A stretch of 5,416 nt of DNA, from the NCBI GenBank assembly GCA_902773165.1, contig CACYDO010000245.1, forward strand, positions 1 through 5,416, written 5' to 3'. This DNA is from an uncultured Ruminococcus sp. (lineage in GTDB: Bacteria; Bacillota; Clostridia; Oscillospirales; Acutalibacteraceae). Shown one piece after another: positions 4,181 to 5,416 of the stretch (position 1 is the first letter of the stretch; the number at the start of each line of letters is the position of its first letter). The translations under genes were made by a program, and so were the position numbers. The notes beneath the pieces were generated by a model, which was not told the DNA's origin, made no database searches, and saw only the letters and a program-made list of their open reading frames with translations.

Positions 4181-5416
4181 TTACTGAGCGTCCATTGCCT
4201 CAGCCTGATCAGCAGAACCAGCAGCACCGTCTTCAGCATGTGCAGCAGCATACTCTGTTGCCCAACCGTCAACGAATGCAGTTTTAACAGCGTCCCAATC
4301 GCCTGTACCCTGAGCATACTCAAGAAGTGCAGAACCTACGCCGTCCTTCCACTTCTCGGAAGGAATTGTGGAGAAGTTCCAGCTTACAGCTGTCTTACCA
4401 GCAGCGATATACTCGTTTGCAGCAGAGATAAGAGCGTTCTTAGCCTGATACTTTTCGTCCTCGTCAAATGTCTTAAACGGAGTTACGAAGCCCATATCCT
4501 GAGACATAGCAGTTCTGCCTTCGTCGCTGGTGATAACCCAGTTAAGGAAGTCAATAGTAGCCTGAATGTCAGCAGCCGACGACTTGCTGTTTACGCACCA
4601 ATAGTTCTCAGAACCTGTGCAAAGACCCTGGTTCTCTTCGCCCTCACCGCCGATGTAGATCGGAAGCATGCCAAGCTCTTCATCTGTAAGACCTGCATCG
4701 ATGCAGTTCTGATACTCCCAAGTACCGTTCTGATAGAAGATAGCCTCGCCAAGACCGAACTCAGCAGCAGCGTCCTCACCTGTCTTAGTTGAGAGCATTG
4801 TCGGCTCACATGTAGCGTTATTGATGTAGAGATCCCAGATATTCTTGTACTGATCGAGGTAAGTGCCCTTAATAGCGCTTGTAGAATCAATACCATCTGC
4901 CTTATACTCATAGTAGATCGGAAGGTTAGCAAGGTGGGTCTTGAATCTCCAGTCAGAAGATGAATCCATACCTGCTGATGTGAACGCGCCCTTAATTCCG
5001 AGATCGTCCTTCTTAGCCTGAATATCCTCAACAACTTCCTTAAGCTTGTCAAAGCTGTTGATCTCGTCTACAGACTTAGCCTTAGCGCCGTCTGTTTCGA
5101 AGTACTTGTTAAGAAGAGTCTTATTGTAAATGATACCGTATGTCTCGATAACGTAAGCAACGCCCTTAACTTCGTCGTCCTTAATAAGAGCGAAGTCATC
5201 ACTCTTAAGGTTTGTGTAAAGCGAAGTATCCTTAAGGTTGTAGCAGTAATCTGTCCATGCAGCAAGCTCAACAGGTCCGTTTACCTGGAAAAGTGTCGGA
5301 GCTTCGCTCTTAGCCATCTCAGACTTAAGCTGCGTCTCGTAAGTACCGGAAGCTGCAGTTTCTACCTTAACCTCTACGCCTGTCTGATCGGTGTAAGTCT
5401 TTGCAAGTGCAACCCA
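4181..5416 (-). CDS. Sugar ABC transporter solute-binding protein (5' end outside window)
   Basis: The frame is open from the window edge (first visible residues WVALAKTYTDQTGVEVKV) to TAA at 4183-4181, giving 411 residues. The ATG at 5317 is internal: 33 codons upstream of it continue the typical binding-protein fold, so it is not the start. The signal peptide and lipobox are missing with the unseen 5' end. The protein belongs by eye to the family 1 extracellular solute-binding proteins (COG1653-like). Features seen are an early GVEVKVETAASGTYETQLKSE-type segment, NGPVELAAW near residues 46-54, and a characteristic NGTWE at 230-234. Several Trp and Tyr residues could stack on sugar rings. 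The C-terminus ends in an Ala/Gly/Asp-rich tail (about 390-411). It would be tethered outside the membrane and deliver substrate to the MalF/MalG-type permeases. Codon choice is narrow (for example AAG for Lys nearly throughout), which fits high expression. The substrate is unknown. Confidence 0.93.
   Translation of the reverse strand, partial: WVALAKTYTDQTGVEVKVETAASGTYETQLKSEMAKSEAPTLFQVNGPVELAAWTDYCYNLKDTSLYTNLKSDDFALIKDDEVKGVAYVIETYGIIYNKTLLNKYFETDGAKAKSVDEINSFDKLKEVVEDIQAKKDDLGIKGAFTSAGMDSSSDWRFKTHLANLPIYYEYKADGIDSTSAIKGTYLDQYKNIWDLYINNATCEPTMLSTKTGEDAAAEFGLGEAIFYQNGTWEYQNCIDAGLTDEELGMLPIYIGGEGEENQGLCTGSENYWCVNSKSSAADIQATIDFLNWVITSDEGRTAMSQDMGFVTPFKTFDEDEKYQAKNALISAANEYIAAGKTAVSWNFSTIPSEKWKDGVGSALLEYAQGTGDWDAVKTAFVDGWATEYAAAHAEDGAAGSADQAEAMDAQ

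Noticed and set aside
4028..4792. 254-codon plus-strand open frame
   Set aside because: It is antisense to the binding-protein gene and the intergenic hairpins, has no ribosome site, and has a Ser/Leu/Cys-rich composition expected of a shadow frame.
4591..5052. 153-codon minus-strand open frame
   Set aside because: It is an out-of-frame reading of the binding-protein gene, rich in Arg, Ser and Leu with no family resemblance.
1..5416. CRISPR arrays, tRNA or rRNA genes, insertion sequences, phage or defence genes
   Set aside because: I saw no regularly spaced repeats, tRNA- or rRNA-like segments, transposase motifs or defence-gene signatures on either strand.

Overview
The window looks like chromosomal DNA from a Gram-positive, Clostridia-type gut bacterium, possibly an Oscillospiraceae/Ruminococcus relative. 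The reasons are strong AGGAGG-type ribosome binding sites, moderate-to-low GC with AT-rich intergenic DNA, a CUT1 sugar importer without its own ABC ATPase, a long DUF815 AAA+ ATPase, and a tiny Cys-rich membrane peptide. The genus is inferred from general resemblance, not from a search. All protein genes lie on the minus strand; one probable small RNA lies on the plus strand.

Right part (about 767-5416, minus strand): a carbohydrate-uptake locus. In transcription order it holds a solute-binding protein (5' end beyond the window), a 425-residue AAA+ ATPase of the DUF815 family, a MalF-type permease and a MalG-type permease, ending in a hairpin terminator at 767-805. The binding protein would capture an unidentified sugar or oligosaccharide outside the cell and pass it to the two-permease channel. 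No ABC-type nucleotide-binding subunit is present, so a shared MsmK/MalK-like ATPase elsewhere must be assumed. The AAA+ gene is not a substitute for it. Two RNA hairpins, one followed by a U6 tract, lie between the binding-protein gene and the ATPase gene and probably reduce read-through, so that the binding protein is made in excess.

Middle part (317-766): about 330 bases without a protein gene, then a probable short plus-strand RNA at about 646-758. It has a near-consensus -10 box, a 5' hairpin, a C-rich linker containing anti-Shine-Dalgarno sequence, and a 19-bp terminator hairpin. I do not recognise it as a known RNA family.

Left part (1-316, minus strand): a 40-residue peptide with 8 cysteines and one hydrophobic helix, followed by the start of an unidentified gene with a very acidic N-terminus. 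The GTG start codon of that second gene is buried in a perfect 12-bp inverted repeat that also encloses its ribosome binding site. This suggests control of translation by RNA structure, or possibly a DNA operator. The most unusual items are this start-codon hairpin, the C-rich small RNA and the Cys-rich peptide.
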